From NCBI RefSeq assembly GCF_016464385.1, contig NZ_JADMLH010000015.1, forward strand, positions 62,001 through 126,000: DNA of 64,000 nucleotides. Direction: 5' to 3'. Positions within the stretch are counted from its first letter, which is position 1, and each line of letters begins with the position of its first letter. Shown piece by piece: positions 42,412 to 51,145 of the stretch. The DNA comes from Nucisporomicrobium flavum (lineage in GTDB: Bacteria; Actinomycetota; Actinomycetes; Mycobacteriales; Micromonosporaceae). The notes beneath the pieces are model-generated. The model was given only the letters and a program-made list of their open reading frames with translations. It was not told where the DNA came from and did not search any database. A program made the position numbers and the translations under genes.

Positions 42412-42451
42412 TTGCGGGATCCCGCAAGCGCGCCGTTGCGGTTTTGCGCAA
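42412..42451. promoter_or_regulatory. Twin dyad operator (TTGCG-N6-CGCAA x2) upstream of the LuxR-type genes
   Basis: TTGCGGGATCCCGCAA (42412-42427, a perfect 16-bp palindrome) and TTGCGGTTTTGCGCAA (42436-42451) share the same arms and 6-bp spacing, 24 bp apart. They lie in the 380-bp gap 42126-42505, which otherwise holds nothing recognisable, about 55-95 bp before the first LuxR-type gene. Arms of this length are typical for dimeric LuxR/NarL-type regulators. Confidence 0.65.
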
Positions 42452-42505
42452 CCGGATCGGACGAATCCGCCTTGCCCTGGACCGGCGCGCAAGCGCTGTG
42501 GTTCC

Positions 42506-42778
42506 ATGCGCGACGTGACGGACCGCCGGAACGGAGCATCTGTTTTGCCGAAGATCACCCTGTCCGACCGCGAGCGCGAGCTGGTGGCCTTGCTGGCACA
42601 GGGGCACACCGACGTCTCCGCGGCCGAGCAGCTCGGCATCAGCGCCCGCTCGGTGACCAACATCCTGCGCAGCCTGATGGACCGGCTCGGGGTGGACAAC
42701 CGCTTCCAGCTCGGGCTCGCGCTGGGCTTCCTCCGCAAGGCCAACGTTCCGGGGCCGTCCGTGGGAAGCGACGGTTGA
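42506..42778 (+). CDS. Stand-alone LuxR-type helix-turn-helix protein
   Basis: At most 90 residues, almost nothing but a LuxR/NarL DNA-binding domain: LSDRERELVALLAQGHTDVS, AAEQLGISARSVTNILRSLM and DRLGVDNRFQLGLALGFL. It is a close paralogue of the C-terminal domain of the next gene product, so it looks like a truncated duplicate that could heterodimerise with it or compete for DNA. Start uncertain: ATG 42506 lacks a ribosome binding site, whereas TTG 42545 has GGAG 8 nt upstream and would give 77 residues. Eight bases separate it from the next gene. Confidence 0.78.
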   Translation: MRDVTDRRNGASVLPKITLSDRERELVALLAQGHTDVSAAEQLGISARSVTNILRSLMDRLGVDNRFQLGLALGFLRKANVPGPSVGSDG

Positions 42779-42786
42779 CTTGTGAG

Positions 42787-43896
42787 ATGACAATCGATGG
42801 AGTGACGAGCTCACCGCTGCCTGTCGGCGCCGCTGTGCCCTCCCTGGTCCGCTGGGGTCTCTCCAGTGACGCGGACCTTGTCTTCCGCACTCTCGTGACG
42901 TTCGGTCCGCGCACCCAGCGGGCCCTCGCCGCCGAGCTGGGCCTGGCCGGCCGGCGCACGGCGGATGCGCTGGCCGAGCTGCTCGAGTCCGGCGCGGTGG
43001 TGTCCACCGACGATTCCCGTACGACGACCCGCATCTGGACCGCCCGCCGTCCGGACGCCGTGGTCTCGATGCTCCGCTCACGCCGGATGCGGCTCGTCGA
43101 CCGGCACGCGACGACCACCCAGCACCACGGCGTCGTACGGTCCCTGCGGACGAGTGTCGCGCCGGCCCTGCCGATGGGGATCGTCCCCGGCCTGCCGGGT
43201 GGATTCGCGGAGGACATGCTCTACCTGCCGACGCGGGAAGACGCCAGCCGCCGCGTGAGTGAGCTCATCGCGCCGCCGATCCACGAGTTCCTGTCGATGA
43301 GCAACGTCCAGGTTGTCGACGCCGTGTCGGCCCGGGCCGCGGCGCCGATGGACACCGCGCTGTTCGAACGCGGCGTGCAGCTGCGCTTCCTCGGCATGCC
43401 GCCCGCGGACGGCGACACGCTGGACGTGAGCGGCCACCTCGTCAACGGGACGTCGTACCAGCGGCGGGAGGCGGCCGAGGTGCCGCTGCGGCTGATGGTG
43501 ATCGACCGCCGGACGGCGCTGCTGCCGGCCGACCCGGAAGACCTCGAACGCGGCTACCTCGAGGTTTCGCGCCCGCCGGTCCTGCAGGCGCTGCTCGCGC
43601 TCTTCGACCGGCACTGGCGGGCCGCGGTGGCCCCGCAGCGGTGGGTGGCGCCGATCGAGCTGTCCGACCGTGAGCGCACCCTGATCACGCTGCTGGCCGC
43701 CGGTCACACCGACCAGACGGCGGCCGAGCGGCTGCGGATCAGCACCCGCTCGGTCACCGGGATCATGCGTACGATGATGGACCGTCTCGGCGTGGAGAAC
43801 AGGTTCCAATTAGGACTGGCGCTCGGTGCGTTACGTGTCGCCGCACCGCCGTCCCTGGCGTTCCAACCCGATGAAACAAGCGATCTGGAGTCCTGA
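42787..43896 (+). CDS. TrmB-like/LuxR-type transcriptional regulator
   Basis: A 369-residue regulator. An N-terminal winged-helix of TrmB type (RTLVTFGPRTQRALAAELGL, then ALAELLESGAVV) is followed by a middle domain resembling the PLD-like sensor region of TrmB proteins (LRLMVIDRRTALLPADPED) and a C-terminal LuxR HTH (LSDRERTLITLLAAGHTDQT, RISTRSVTGIMRTMMDRLGV). This orphan type is widespread in actinomycetes and often sits beside small secreted peptides or biosynthetic genes. It overlaps the following mini-gene by ATGA. Confidence 0.88.
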   Translation: MTIDGVTSSPLPVGAAVPSLVRWGLSSDADLVFRTLVTFGPRTQRALAAELGLAGRRTADALAELLESGAVVSTDDSRTTTRIWTARRPDAVVSMLRSRRMRLVDRHATTTQHHGVVRSLRTSVAPALPMGIVPGLPGGFAEDMLYLPTREDASRRVSELIAPPIHEFLSMSNVQVVDAVSARAAAPMDTALFERGVQLRFLGMPPADGDTLDVSGHLVNGTSYQRREAAEVPLRLMVIDRRTALLPADPEDLERGYLEVSRPPVLQALLALFDRHWRAAVAPQRWVAPIELSDRERTLITLLAAGHTDQTAAERLRISTRSVTGIMRTMMDRLGVENRFQLGLALGALRVAAPPSLAFQPDETSDLES

Positions 43897-44057
43897 TGTC
43901 CTGGAGACTGCTCGCCGTCGTCCTCGCCGTCCTGGCCGGGCTGACGCTCACCGTCGGCGCGTCCCTGAGCGCCGGCGCCACCTCGGGCGACCGACAATCG
44001 GTCGTCGCCGGCTCCATCATCGACCGCCCGGGTGGCACCTGCGTCACCTGCACGTAG
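43896..44057 (+). CDS. Secreted mini-peptide coupled to the LuxR-type regulator
   Basis: A 53-residue product. MSWRLLAVVLAVLAGLTLTV and the following GASLSAGA form a signal peptide or membrane anchor. The remaining 25 or so residues include TSGDRQSVVAGSIIDRP and end in GGTCVTCT, a CxxC at the extreme C-terminus. The ATG overlaps the regulator stop (ATGA) and GGAG lies 5 bp upstream, so translation is coupled. The very short exported product next to a regulator with a sensor-like domain suggests a signal or substrate peptide, but no family is recognised. A strong hairpin closes the unit. Confidence 0.72.
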   Translation: MSWRLLAVVLAVLAGLTLTVGASLSAGATSGDRQSVVAGSIIDRPGGTCVTCT

Positions 44058-44069
44058 GCGCCGGGGACA

Positions 44070-44113
44070 GGACGGCTCGGGAGACCGTACGACAACGGTC
44101 GCCCGAGCCGTCC
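44070..44113. terminator. Bidirectional hairpin terminator between the mini-peptide and GH30 genes
   Basis: GGACGGCTCGGG (44070-44081) pairs with CCCGAGCCGTCC (44102-44113), and an inner GACCGT/ACGGTC (44083-44088, 44095-44100) extends the stem. It lies between the convergent stops at 44057 and 44120. Confidence 0.85.
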
Positions 44114-44119
44114 GGCGTG

Positions 44120-46321
44120 TCAGGCGGTGAGCCGCAGGTAGTCCAGGTTGAAGCCGCCGGTCTCGCAGTACACGGTCACGAGCTGGTCGCCCGCGGGCAG
44201 GGTGACGGTCGCGTGCACCGACTGGTACGCGCCCCAGCCGCCGGTGTCGGGCACGGACACCTTCGCCAGCACGGCCCCTTGGGCGTCCCGGAAGGACACC
44301 GCGTCCGCCGCGACCGCGCCCGTACCGTTGGCGACCCGCAGCTCCAGGTCGTACGTGCCGGCCTGCGCCACGTCCACCCGGTACGACAGCCAGTTCCCCG
44401 GCGCCGTCCAGCCGACGTTCTTCCCGCCGCTGGCCGACGCGTTGCTCTCGATGAAGTTCGGGCCGCCGTCGGTCCAGCCGTGCTGGGCCGCGTACGCCTC
44501 CGCCTCCACCTTCGCTCCGATCGGCGCGCCGTGCGGCATCACGGTCACGTGCACGGTCACCTCGTCGCGGGCGCGGCCGTCGGTCGCGTAGAACGTCAGG
44601 TCCTGCGTGCCGGGGGCGGTCGGGCTGATCGTCACCAGGCCCGTACGCGCGTCGATCGTGACGCCCTCGGGCAGGTCGACCGCGTAGTAGGCGAGCTTGT
44701 CCCGATCACGGTCGGTGGCGGTGAGCTGCACCCGGGTGGTGCCGTACTGGTCCGCGGTCACGGCGGGCACGTCGCGCAGCACGGGGGCGTGGTTGCGCTT
44801 CGGCGGCACGTGCGCCGTCCAGCGGTACGTGGCGTACGAGCCGGCCGGCACCTTCGCCACGAACGACTTCCCGGCGAGCTCCACCCGTACCGTCGAATCC
44901 TTGGTGTTGCCGTTGCCCAGGACCGCCACGTAGTCGTCGTGGTCGCGGTAGACGACGTTGCTGATGCCGTTGGCGGTCGCGCTCGACTCCACGCGTACGT
45001 GATCAGGGGTGAGGTATCTCGCGAACTGGCCCATCGCGTAAAGCTCGTCCCGGACGCTGAAGTCGCGCGTGGCGGTGTCCACCTTGACCAGTCGGTTCGG
45101 CCACTTGGTGGTGCGGCCGATCTCGTCCCAGTCGACGTTGTTGTCGCGCTTGTCGGTCCAGTGCAGCGTCCCGCCGTCCTGGTCGGTGGTCTGCGCCCAC
45201 ATCACGTACGAGCTCGCGTCGAGCCGGAAGTAGCTCAGGATCGTCGCGGGGTTCAGGTCGCTCGTCTCGGTCATGTGCACCGGCTTGCCGTACTGCTCGT
45301 ACGCGTCGCGCATGACCGTGGGGTCACCCCAGTACGGGTGGAACGCGATCCCGTCGGCCGCCTTGAGCGCCTTCGCGTCGTCGAAGATCCGGTAGTAGTT
45401 CTTGGTCTCGGTGCTGTTCGGGTCGCGCCAGTCCCAGAAGTTGAAGTCGTGCACGTAGAGGCCGGTCCGCAGCCGGGCGGCGGCCAGCTTCCGTTTGATC
45501 GCCACGGCGAGCTTCTGCTGCTGCGCGACGCTGATGTCCATGGCCGGGTAGACCACGTCCATCCCGGGCTCGTTGAGCAGCGTGAGCGCGTCGATCCGGA
45601 TGCCCTGCCGGGCGTACGCCTGCAGATACTTCACGTAGTACCGCGCGAACACGTCGATGCAGTCGTCCCGCAGCTTGCCGACCTGGTAGTAGGCGCTTGT
45701 GCTGCCCGGGAGCAGCGCCACCTCGCCGGTGAACCGGTTGTTGGTCTTCATCCAGGCGGGCGCGCTCCACGCGGAGGCGAAGAACGTCGCGCGCGGGTTG
45801 TAGCGCTGGATCAGCTTGACGGTGTCGACGATGTGCAGGTCGATGTCGCGCTGGATGGAGAAGTGCTTGAGCCCGAAGTCCTCGGTCACCCCGGCGGGCA
45901 GCTCGTCGTACGACCAGAACGGCAGGTGCTCGATGAGGTCGGGGCTGCCGATGGTGAGCCGGAAGCGGTCGAAGCCGGCGCCGTGCCTCGGGTCGACGAG
46001 CAGGCGTACGGCCTCCTCGCGCTTGGCCGGCGTGAGCTTCCACAGGTTGGAGACGCTGGTCTCGTCGAGGGAGAAGCCGATGCCGGCGTACCGCTGACGC
46101 GCCTGGCTCGGGTCCGCGACGACGGTGGCGTCGGTGGTGGTGCCGTCGTCCGCGCCGTAGCGGACGGTGGGCAGCGGCTGCCAGGCCGCCGCGGCGCCGG
46201 TGGAGTAGGTGCCGGTGACCGGGCTGCCCCGGTGCGTCGCGGCGGCGGATACGGGCAGACCTAGAACGGCCGCCGCGGCCGTGGACGCGGCCGCCAGGGC
46301 CGCGGTCAGGGATCGCCTCAC
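44120..46321 (-). CDS. Secreted GH30-family glycoside hydrolase with Ig-like and CBM domains
   Basis: A 733-residue exported enzyme. After a signal peptide (residues 1-28) comes a GH30 (alpha/beta)8 barrel plus beta domain: IGFSLDETSVSNLWKL, FFASAWSAPAWMK, the acid/base Glu251 in TLLNEPGMD and nucleophile Glu352 in HMTETSD. The family includes beta-1,6-glucanases, glucosylceramidases and xylanases; I cannot choose among them. From about residue 510 a cadherin/putative-Ig-like domain (VLRDVPAVTADQYGTTRVQL) and a C-terminal CBM6/35 domain (KVEAEAYAAQHGW to the end) follow. GTG 46321 is preceded by AAGGAG. Confidence 0.92.
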   Translation of the reverse strand: MRRSLTAALAAASTAAAAVLGLPVSAAATHRGSPVTGTYSTGAAAAWQPLPTVRYGADDGTTTDATVVADPSQARQRYAGIGFSLDETSVSNLWKLTPAKREEAVRLLVDPRHGAGFDRFRLTIGSPDLIEHLPFWSYDELPAGVTEDFGLKHFSIQRDIDLHIVDTVKLIQRYNPRATFFASAWSAPAWMKTNNRFTGEVALLPGSTSAYYQVGKLRDDCIDVFARYYVKYLQAYARQGIRIDALTLLNEPGMDVVYPAMDISVAQQQKLAVAIKRKLAAARLRTGLYVHDFNFWDWRDPNSTETKNYYRIFDDAKALKAADGIAFHPYWGDPTVMRDAYEQYGKPVHMTETSDLNPATILSYFRLDASSYVMWAQTTDQDGGTLHWTDKRDNNVDWDEIGRTTKWPNRLVKVDTATRDFSVRDELYAMGQFARYLTPDHVRVESSATANGISNVVYRDHDDYVAVLGNGNTKDSTVRVELAGKSFVAKVPAGSYATYRWTAHVPPKRNHAPVLRDVPAVTADQYGTTRVQLTATDRDRDKLAYYAVDLPEGVTIDARTGLVTISPTAPGTQDLTFYATDGRARDEVTVHVTVMPHGAPIGAKVEAEAYAAQHGWTDGGPNFIESNASASGGKNVGWTAPGNWLSYRVDVAQAGTYDLELRVANGTGAVAADAVSFRDAQGAVLAKVSVPDTGGWGAYQSVHATVTLPAGDQLVTVYCETGGFNLDYLRLTA

Positions 46322-46364
46322 GGGAGCTCCTTAAAGATCGACGAGTGCCGACATGAGAGGAGCC

Positions 46365-46388
46365 TGACTTCCGGCGACACTTAAGTCA
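46365..46388. promoter_or_regulatory. Inverted repeat and possible -35 upstream of the GH30 gene
   Basis: TGACTT (46365-46370) and AAGTCA (46383-46388) are 6-bp inverted repeats 12 bp apart. On the minus strand the right arm reads TTGACT, a good -35 about 62 bp before the GH30 start, but the matching -10 is weak. Substrate-dependent control is plausible. Confidence 0.35.
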
Positions 46389-46500
46389 AGGCGGAAATTT
46401 AGCCCCTGCCCGGTGTCGGAGTTGCGGCAAAAGCCCTCACCGCGCCCGCCGCCGCGACACCATGAGGACGATCACTGCCCTCGATGGTGGGAGGCCCGCC

Positions 46501-48843
46501 ATGGCGTCCACGGCGCCGATTCCCCTGCGCCAGCTCCGGCTCGCCCTGGTCTGCTCCGGCGGCGTGTCGCTCGCCATCTACATGCACGGCCTGACCAGGG
46601 AACTCCACCACCTGGTGATCGCCTCCCGGGCCTTCGACCGGGCCTATCAGGACGATCCGAGGGCCGTCGCCGACGCACCGAACCCCTTCGACGCCGGCGA
46701 CCGCAGCGAACACGCGTACTTCGAGGAGCTGCGGGACCAGGCCGTCGCCGGCCGCCCGGTCTCCGTCGTCATCGACGTCATCTCCGGTACGTCGGCAGGC
46801 GGCATCAACGGCGTCTGCCTCGCGAAGGTCCTCGCCGTCGGCGGCTCCCAGAGGGCCCTGCGCGACCTCTGGATGAAGAAGGGCGACCTGCGCAAACTCC
46901 TGGTCGGGCCGAGAGTCGGGCTGCTGCATCCCCAGGTGGCGGTCGCCGGCCTACGGGTGCTGGCCGGCTTGGCGTTGCGCCACGGCCGCACGTACCCGCT
47001 GCGTGGCGACGAGATGTCCCGCTCGCTGTACGACGCGATCGGCGCCATGGACGAGCCGGAGACCGAGCGGCTGGTGCCCGACGGCAACGACCTGCGGCTC
47101 ATGGTGACGGCCACCGACCTCGACGGCTTCGACGTGCTCGTACCGGCCGGCGGGGGAGGGCCGAGCCAGCACGCCCTGGACCACCGGCAGGTGCTCACCT
47201 TCGCGTACGAGAAGGGTTCCGCCGCCTTCGGTCCGGGCGACACCGGAGCGCTGGCGTTCGCGGCCCGCGCGACCTCGGCGTTCCCCGGTGCGTTCGTCCC
47301 CGTCTCGCTGGAAAGCTTCGCGGGGGAGCTCGCCGCCGACGGCAGGGACCGCACGCTGGACCGGGAGACCGTCCTCACCCGGCTGCGGTGGCAGCGTCCC
47401 GACGGCTCGGCGCTGTTCGCCGACGGTGGCGTGCTCAACAACCAGCCGTTCGACCTGGCCGTCGACGCCATCGCGAGGATGCCCGCCGAGACCGAGGTCA
47501 TCCGGCGGCTGGTCTACATCGAACCCGTGCCCGGCGGGGCGCTCGTCCCGGCCGCGGAGGACGCCACCCGGCCGCCGCGCCGCCGCGGGCTCCTGCCCGA
47601 CCTGAAGTCCGCCCTGATCGGCGCCCGCTCCCACCAGCCGGTGCTCGGCGAGCTCACCCAGCTGCGCGACCTCAACCTGAAGATCAAGCAGGTCGGGGAC
47701 ATCACGCTGCAGCACATCGGCGAGGTCATGGACGCGATCGACGTGGCCGGCCTCGGCGCACCCCGCAAGCTCGACCGCGCCGCGGTACGCCACCTCACCG
47801 AGGCGATGCACAAGCAGGCCGTCGACCGGCTGGGGCCGTCGTACGGCACGTACTGCCGGCTGAAGCTGGACGCGGCGGCCGACGAGATCGCCGATCACCT
47901 CGCCGACCACTTCGAGGACCCGCCCGGCTCGAACCGCCGCGAGTTCGCCCGCGCGGTCATCCACGCCTGGCTCCGGCTGCAGCCGAGCTGGACGGCGAAG
48001 GACCATCTGGAACGCATCGCGCTGCTGGACCGGATCGACGTGCCGTACCGGCTGCGCCGCCTGAAGTTCGTCCTCGCCGGCATCAACCACCTCTACGGGA
48101 CGCCGGGCGTCGAACCGGAGCAGCTCAACCGGCTCAAGGCGGCGGCCTGGACGATCATCGGCGGCATCCGCGACCAGATCCGCCGGACCGTCGCCGGCCT
48201 GCCCGCGGAGACGACCCAGTTCCTCGGCCGGGAGTCGATGACCGAGGCCGTCTGCCTCACCGACCCCGCCGTCTTCGCGAGCGAGTTCGAGGACCGGATC
48301 GCCACGCTGGTCAAGGGGTACGACGAGGGCATGTCCGCCGCGGTCGCCGACATCCAGACGCTGATGTGGACGGCGTTCGGCGAGGAGACCCGCGACTGGG
48401 ACGCCGCCGCCGCCGACGAGCTGCTCTCCCGGTACGCGGCCTTCCCGCTGTGGGACTCGCTGATCTTCCCGGTCATCGCGCTGTCGCCGGTGCCCCAGTT
48501 CACCCCGATCGGCGTGACGCGATTCAGCCCGCTGGACGCGCGGCGGCTGGCCGGCGTACCCAAACCGAAGTTGAAAGGGGTGTCCGTCCACCATTTCGGC
48601 GGCTTCCTCAAGACCGAGTACCGCGAGAACGACTACCTGTGGGGCCGCCTCGACGGCGCGGAGCTCTGCCTGAACACGCTGCGCAGCGGCGCCGAGGGCC
48701 TGCCCAGCGGCACACAGGGACACCACGGCCCGCACCTCGACACGGCGCTGCGGGCGGTTCTCACCGCGGAAGCCGACCTGAAGCGGGTGTCGGAGCTCCG
48801 CAGCAACGTAGCGGCCGAGCTGCGGAAAACCTCTCCCCGCTGA
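46501..48843 (+). CDS. Large patatin-like lipase/phospholipase
   Basis: A 780-residue protein of the long actinobacterial patatin type. The oxyanion region is LALVCSGGVSLAIYMHGLTR, the nucleophile Ser98 lies in ISGTSAGGING, and the partner Asp is in FADGGVLNNQPFDLAVDAI, giving the Ser-Asp dyad. The last 400 residues are helical and of unknown role. ATG 46501 follows GGTGGGAGG at 7 nt; ATG 46462 lacks a signal. It may hydrolyse membrane lipids. There is no cyclase or sensor gene next to it that would make it an abortive-infection effector. Confidence 0.9.
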   Translation: MASTAPIPLRQLRLALVCSGGVSLAIYMHGLTRELHHLVIASRAFDRAYQDDPRAVADAPNPFDAGDRSEHAYFEELRDQAVAGRPVSVVIDVISGTSAGGINGVCLAKVLAVGGSQRALRDLWMKKGDLRKLLVGPRVGLLHPQVAVAGLRVLAGLALRHGRTYPLRGDEMSRSLYDAIGAMDEPETERLVPDGNDLRLMVTATDLDGFDVLVPAGGGGPSQHALDHRQVLTFAYEKGSAAFGPGDTGALAFAARATSAFPGAFVPVSLESFAGELAADGRDRTLDRETVLTRLRWQRPDGSALFADGGVLNNQPFDLAVDAIARMPAETEVIRRLVYIEPVPGGALVPAAEDATRPPRRRGLLPDLKSALIGARSHQPVLGELTQLRDLNLKIKQVGDITLQHIGEVMDAIDVAGLGAPRKLDRAAVRHLTEAMHKQAVDRLGPSYGTYCRLKLDAAADEIADHLADHFEDPPGSNRREFARAVIHAWLRLQPSWTAKDHLERIALLDRIDVPYRLRRLKFVLAGINHLYGTPGVEPEQLNRLKAAAWTIIGGIRDQIRRTVAGLPAETTQFLGRESMTEAVCLTDPAVFASEFEDRIATLVKGYDEGMSAAVADIQTLMWTAFGEETRDWDAAAADELLSRYAAFPLWDSLIFPVIALSPVPQFTPIGVTRFSPLDARRLAGVPKPKLKGVSVHHFGGFLKTEYRENDYLWGRLDGAELCLNTLRSGAEGLPSGTQGHHGPHLDTALRAVLTAEADLKRVSELRSNVAAELRKTSPR

Positions 48844-48890
48844 GCAGATCCGCTGCGTAACAGGGCCGGGCCGCGGGTACTGCTGGCCGC

Positions 48891-49772
48891 GTGACGGCTC
48901 GGCGGTTCGTGGGATGGGTGACGGGGGCGTGGGCCCGGCTGCGTCGCCGGGCCGGGTGGCTCGACCACCTGGTGCGGGCCGGCGTGCGGTACGACGAGGC
49001 CGACGGCGGCCGGCTCTCCGCCGCCGTGACCTACTACGCGTTCTTCGCCGCCTTCTCGCTCGGCCTGCTGGCTTTTTCGATCTTCGGCTTCGTGCTCGAC
49101 AACCCGGTCGTGCTCGGCTCGGTGGAACGGTACGTGGCCGAGAACCTGCCCCAGGTCGACGTGCAGACCCTACGGAACGCCCGGGGTACGGCCGGAGTCG
49201 TCGCGTTCATCGGGTTGCCGGTCACAGGCTGGTTCTGGGTGGACGCGCTGCGCTCGTCGATCCGGCGAATGTGGCGATTGCCAGAGTATCCGGGCAAACT
49301 CGTCAGCCGGGTGCTGATCGATCTGCTGGTGCTCGTGGGCCTCGGCATCCTGCTGGCGGCCTCGCTCTCGGTGGCGTACCTGACCTCCGTGGTAGCCGAC
49401 CGGCTGGTCGACGCGGCGGACGCCGGCGCCACCCCGTCCCGGTGGATCCTGAGCGTGATCGGCGTGGTGCTGGCCGTCGGCGTGAACATGGTGCTCGCCG
49501 CCGCCATGCTGACGGGGCTGCCCCGCGTACGGATGCCGTGGCGCCGGGTCCTCGGGCCGGCGCTGCTGGTGGCGGTCGGCCTCGAGCTGCTCAAGACCCT
49601 CGGGCGGATCTACGTGGAACGCACCGAGGCGAACCCGACGTACCAGCTCGTCGCCGGCTCGGTCGGGCTGCTCGTCTTCCTCAACGCCGTCAATCAGATG
49701 GTTCTCTTCGCCGCCGCGCTGACAGCGACGAGCACCAACGGTGACCCGGCCGACCTCGCCGAGGGTGATTGA
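48891..49772 (+). CDS. YihY/BrkB-family membrane protein
   Basis: A 293-residue protein with six hydrophobic helices and the family signature around GGRLSAAVTYYAFFAAFSLG, then RNARGTAGVVAFIGLPVTGW and the terminal SVGLLVFLNAVNQMVLFAAAL. The family was once called ribonuclease BN; its real role, perhaps transport or envelope assembly, is unsettled. It follows the patatin gene by 47 bp and starts with GTG. Confidence 0.9.
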   Translation: MTARRFVGWVTGAWARLRRRAGWLDHLVRAGVRYDEADGGRLSAAVTYYAFFAAFSLGLLAFSIFGFVLDNPVVLGSVERYVAENLPQVDVQTLRNARGTAGVVAFIGLPVTGWFWVDALRSSIRRMWRLPEYPGKLVSRVLIDLLVLVGLGILLAASLSVAYLTSVVADRLVDAADAGATPSRWILSVIGVVLAVGVNMVLAAAMLTGLPRVRMPWRRVLGPALLVAVGLELLKTLGRIYVERTEANPTYQLVAGSVGLLVFLNAVNQMVLFAAALTATSTNGDPADLAEGD

Positions 49773-49936
49773 TCGGCCGCTTCGTGTCCGATGGGCCGAT
49801 CGGTCGGCCCGGCTCGCCGTTCGGGCCCGGCGGGGTGGCCCGTCCCGGGTGTTCCCGGAAAGAGGTGAAGAGGTTTACGGTCTTTCACGCAACGACGTAT
49901 GCCCATGCGTGACGACCCAGGGAGTGGCGGCAACCG

Positions 49937-51118
49937 ATGATCGGCAGCCATCCGGCCGAAGCACCGCCGCGCCATGCCGTACCCCGGCCCCGCACCGCCT
50001 CGCACGCCACGGGTGAGGGAACCCGGCGGTTCCGGCCGCAGCGGCGGCTGCAGGTCGTCGCGATCGTCCCGGCCTACAACGAGGCCGACGCCATCGCCGA
50101 CACCATCGCGTCGCTGCGCCGCCAGACCCAGCCCCCGGACCAGATCGTCGTCGTACCCAACAACTGCACCGACGACACCGCCGACGTCGCGGCCGCGCAC
50201 GGCGCCTACGTGATCCCGTACCCGGGCCACAACCCCGACAAGAAGGCCGGCGCGATCAACTACGCGCTGGACCGGCTCGAGCCGTACCTCGACGACCCGT
50301 GGGACTGGGCGATCCTGGTCATGGACGCCGACACGACCCTGTCCCCGGAATTCGTGAGCATCGCCGCGCGGCACCTCACGGCCGGCGTGGGCGGAGTCGG
50401 CGGTACCTTCACCGGCCGCGAATGCCACACCGTGCTCGGCTACCTGCAGCGCATGGAATACCACCGCTACGGCCAGGTCGCTAAACGCATGGGCGGGCGG
50501 GCGCACGTTCTCACCGGCACGGGCACCCTTTTCTCGTACGGGGCCCTGCTCGACGTACGGCAGCAACGCCGTGCCGGCACCCTGCTCCCCGAGGGCCAAC
50601 AGTTCTACGACACCCATTCGCTGACCGAGGACAACGAGCTCACTCTCGCCTTGCAAGCATGCGGATATCAGGTGCTCTCCCCGCAGGGCATGACGGCCAC
50701 GACCGACGTCATGGAAACCGTCCCGAAACTCATCGGGCAACGCGAACGCTGGTACCTCGGGGCGATGCGGAACATCGTCCAGTACGGCCGCCTGATGCCC
50801 TTCCACATGCGCTGGACCTACTGGCGCCAACAGGTAGGCCTCCTCCTCTCGGCAATAGTCGCCGCCGTCTACCTGATCGCGCTCGCGGTCTCCCTGATCG
50901 TCTTCGGCGACGTCGACTTCCGCTGGTACTGGGCCCTGCCCTCGGTCATCCTCCTGGCCGAACGCGTGTGGTCGGTCTGGGCCATGGGCTGGCGAGCCCG
51001 CCTGTACGCGGCGACCTTCGTCCCGGAACAGCTCTACACCCTCCTCCTGACCTACATCTACGCCAAAGCGCTCGCCGCCTTCGTCCGCGGCGACAAGGGC
51101 GGCTGGGCCGCCACCTGA
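49937..51118 (+). CDS. Membrane-associated processive family 2 glycosyltransferase
   Basis: A 393-residue GT2 enzyme: VVAIVPAYNEADAIADTIAS begins the GT-A fold, VMDADTTLSPEF holds the DxD motif, LTEDNELTL the catalytic TED and IGQRERWYLG the Q-x-x-R-W motif of processive enzymes such as cellulose, chitin and hyaluronan synthases. Two to three C-terminal membrane helices (VGLLLSAIVAAVYLIALAVS, WYWALPSVILLAERVWSVWA) form a short channel-like end. It is probably a polysaccharide synthase subunit. GGGAGTGG precedes the ATG. A small membrane protein gene follows at 27 bp. Confidence 0.9.
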   Translation: MIGSHPAEAPPRHAVPRPRTASHATGEGTRRFRPQRRLQVVAIVPAYNEADAIADTIASLRRQTQPPDQIVVVPNNCTDDTADVAAAHGAYVIPYPGHNPDKKAGAINYALDRLEPYLDDPWDWAILVMDADTTLSPEFVSIAARHLTAGVGGVGGTFTGRECHTVLGYLQRMEYHRYGQVAKRMGGRAHVLTGTGTLFSYGALLDVRQQRRAGTLLPEGQQFYDTHSLTEDNELTLALQACGYQVLSPQGMTATTDVMETVPKLIGQRERWYLGAMRNIVQYGRLMPFHMRWTYWRQQVGLLLSAIVAAVYLIALAVSLIVFGDVDFRWYWALPSVILLAERVWSVWAMGWRARLYAATFVPEQLYTLLLTYIYAKALAAFVRGDKGGWAAT

Positions 51119-51145
51119 AACCCCACTGGAAGGACCTTGTCCGCT

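Noticed and set aside
46501..48843. Patatin as a CBASS effector
   Set aside because: No CD-NTase or accessory CBASS gene is adjacent and the protein is far longer than CapV-type effectors.
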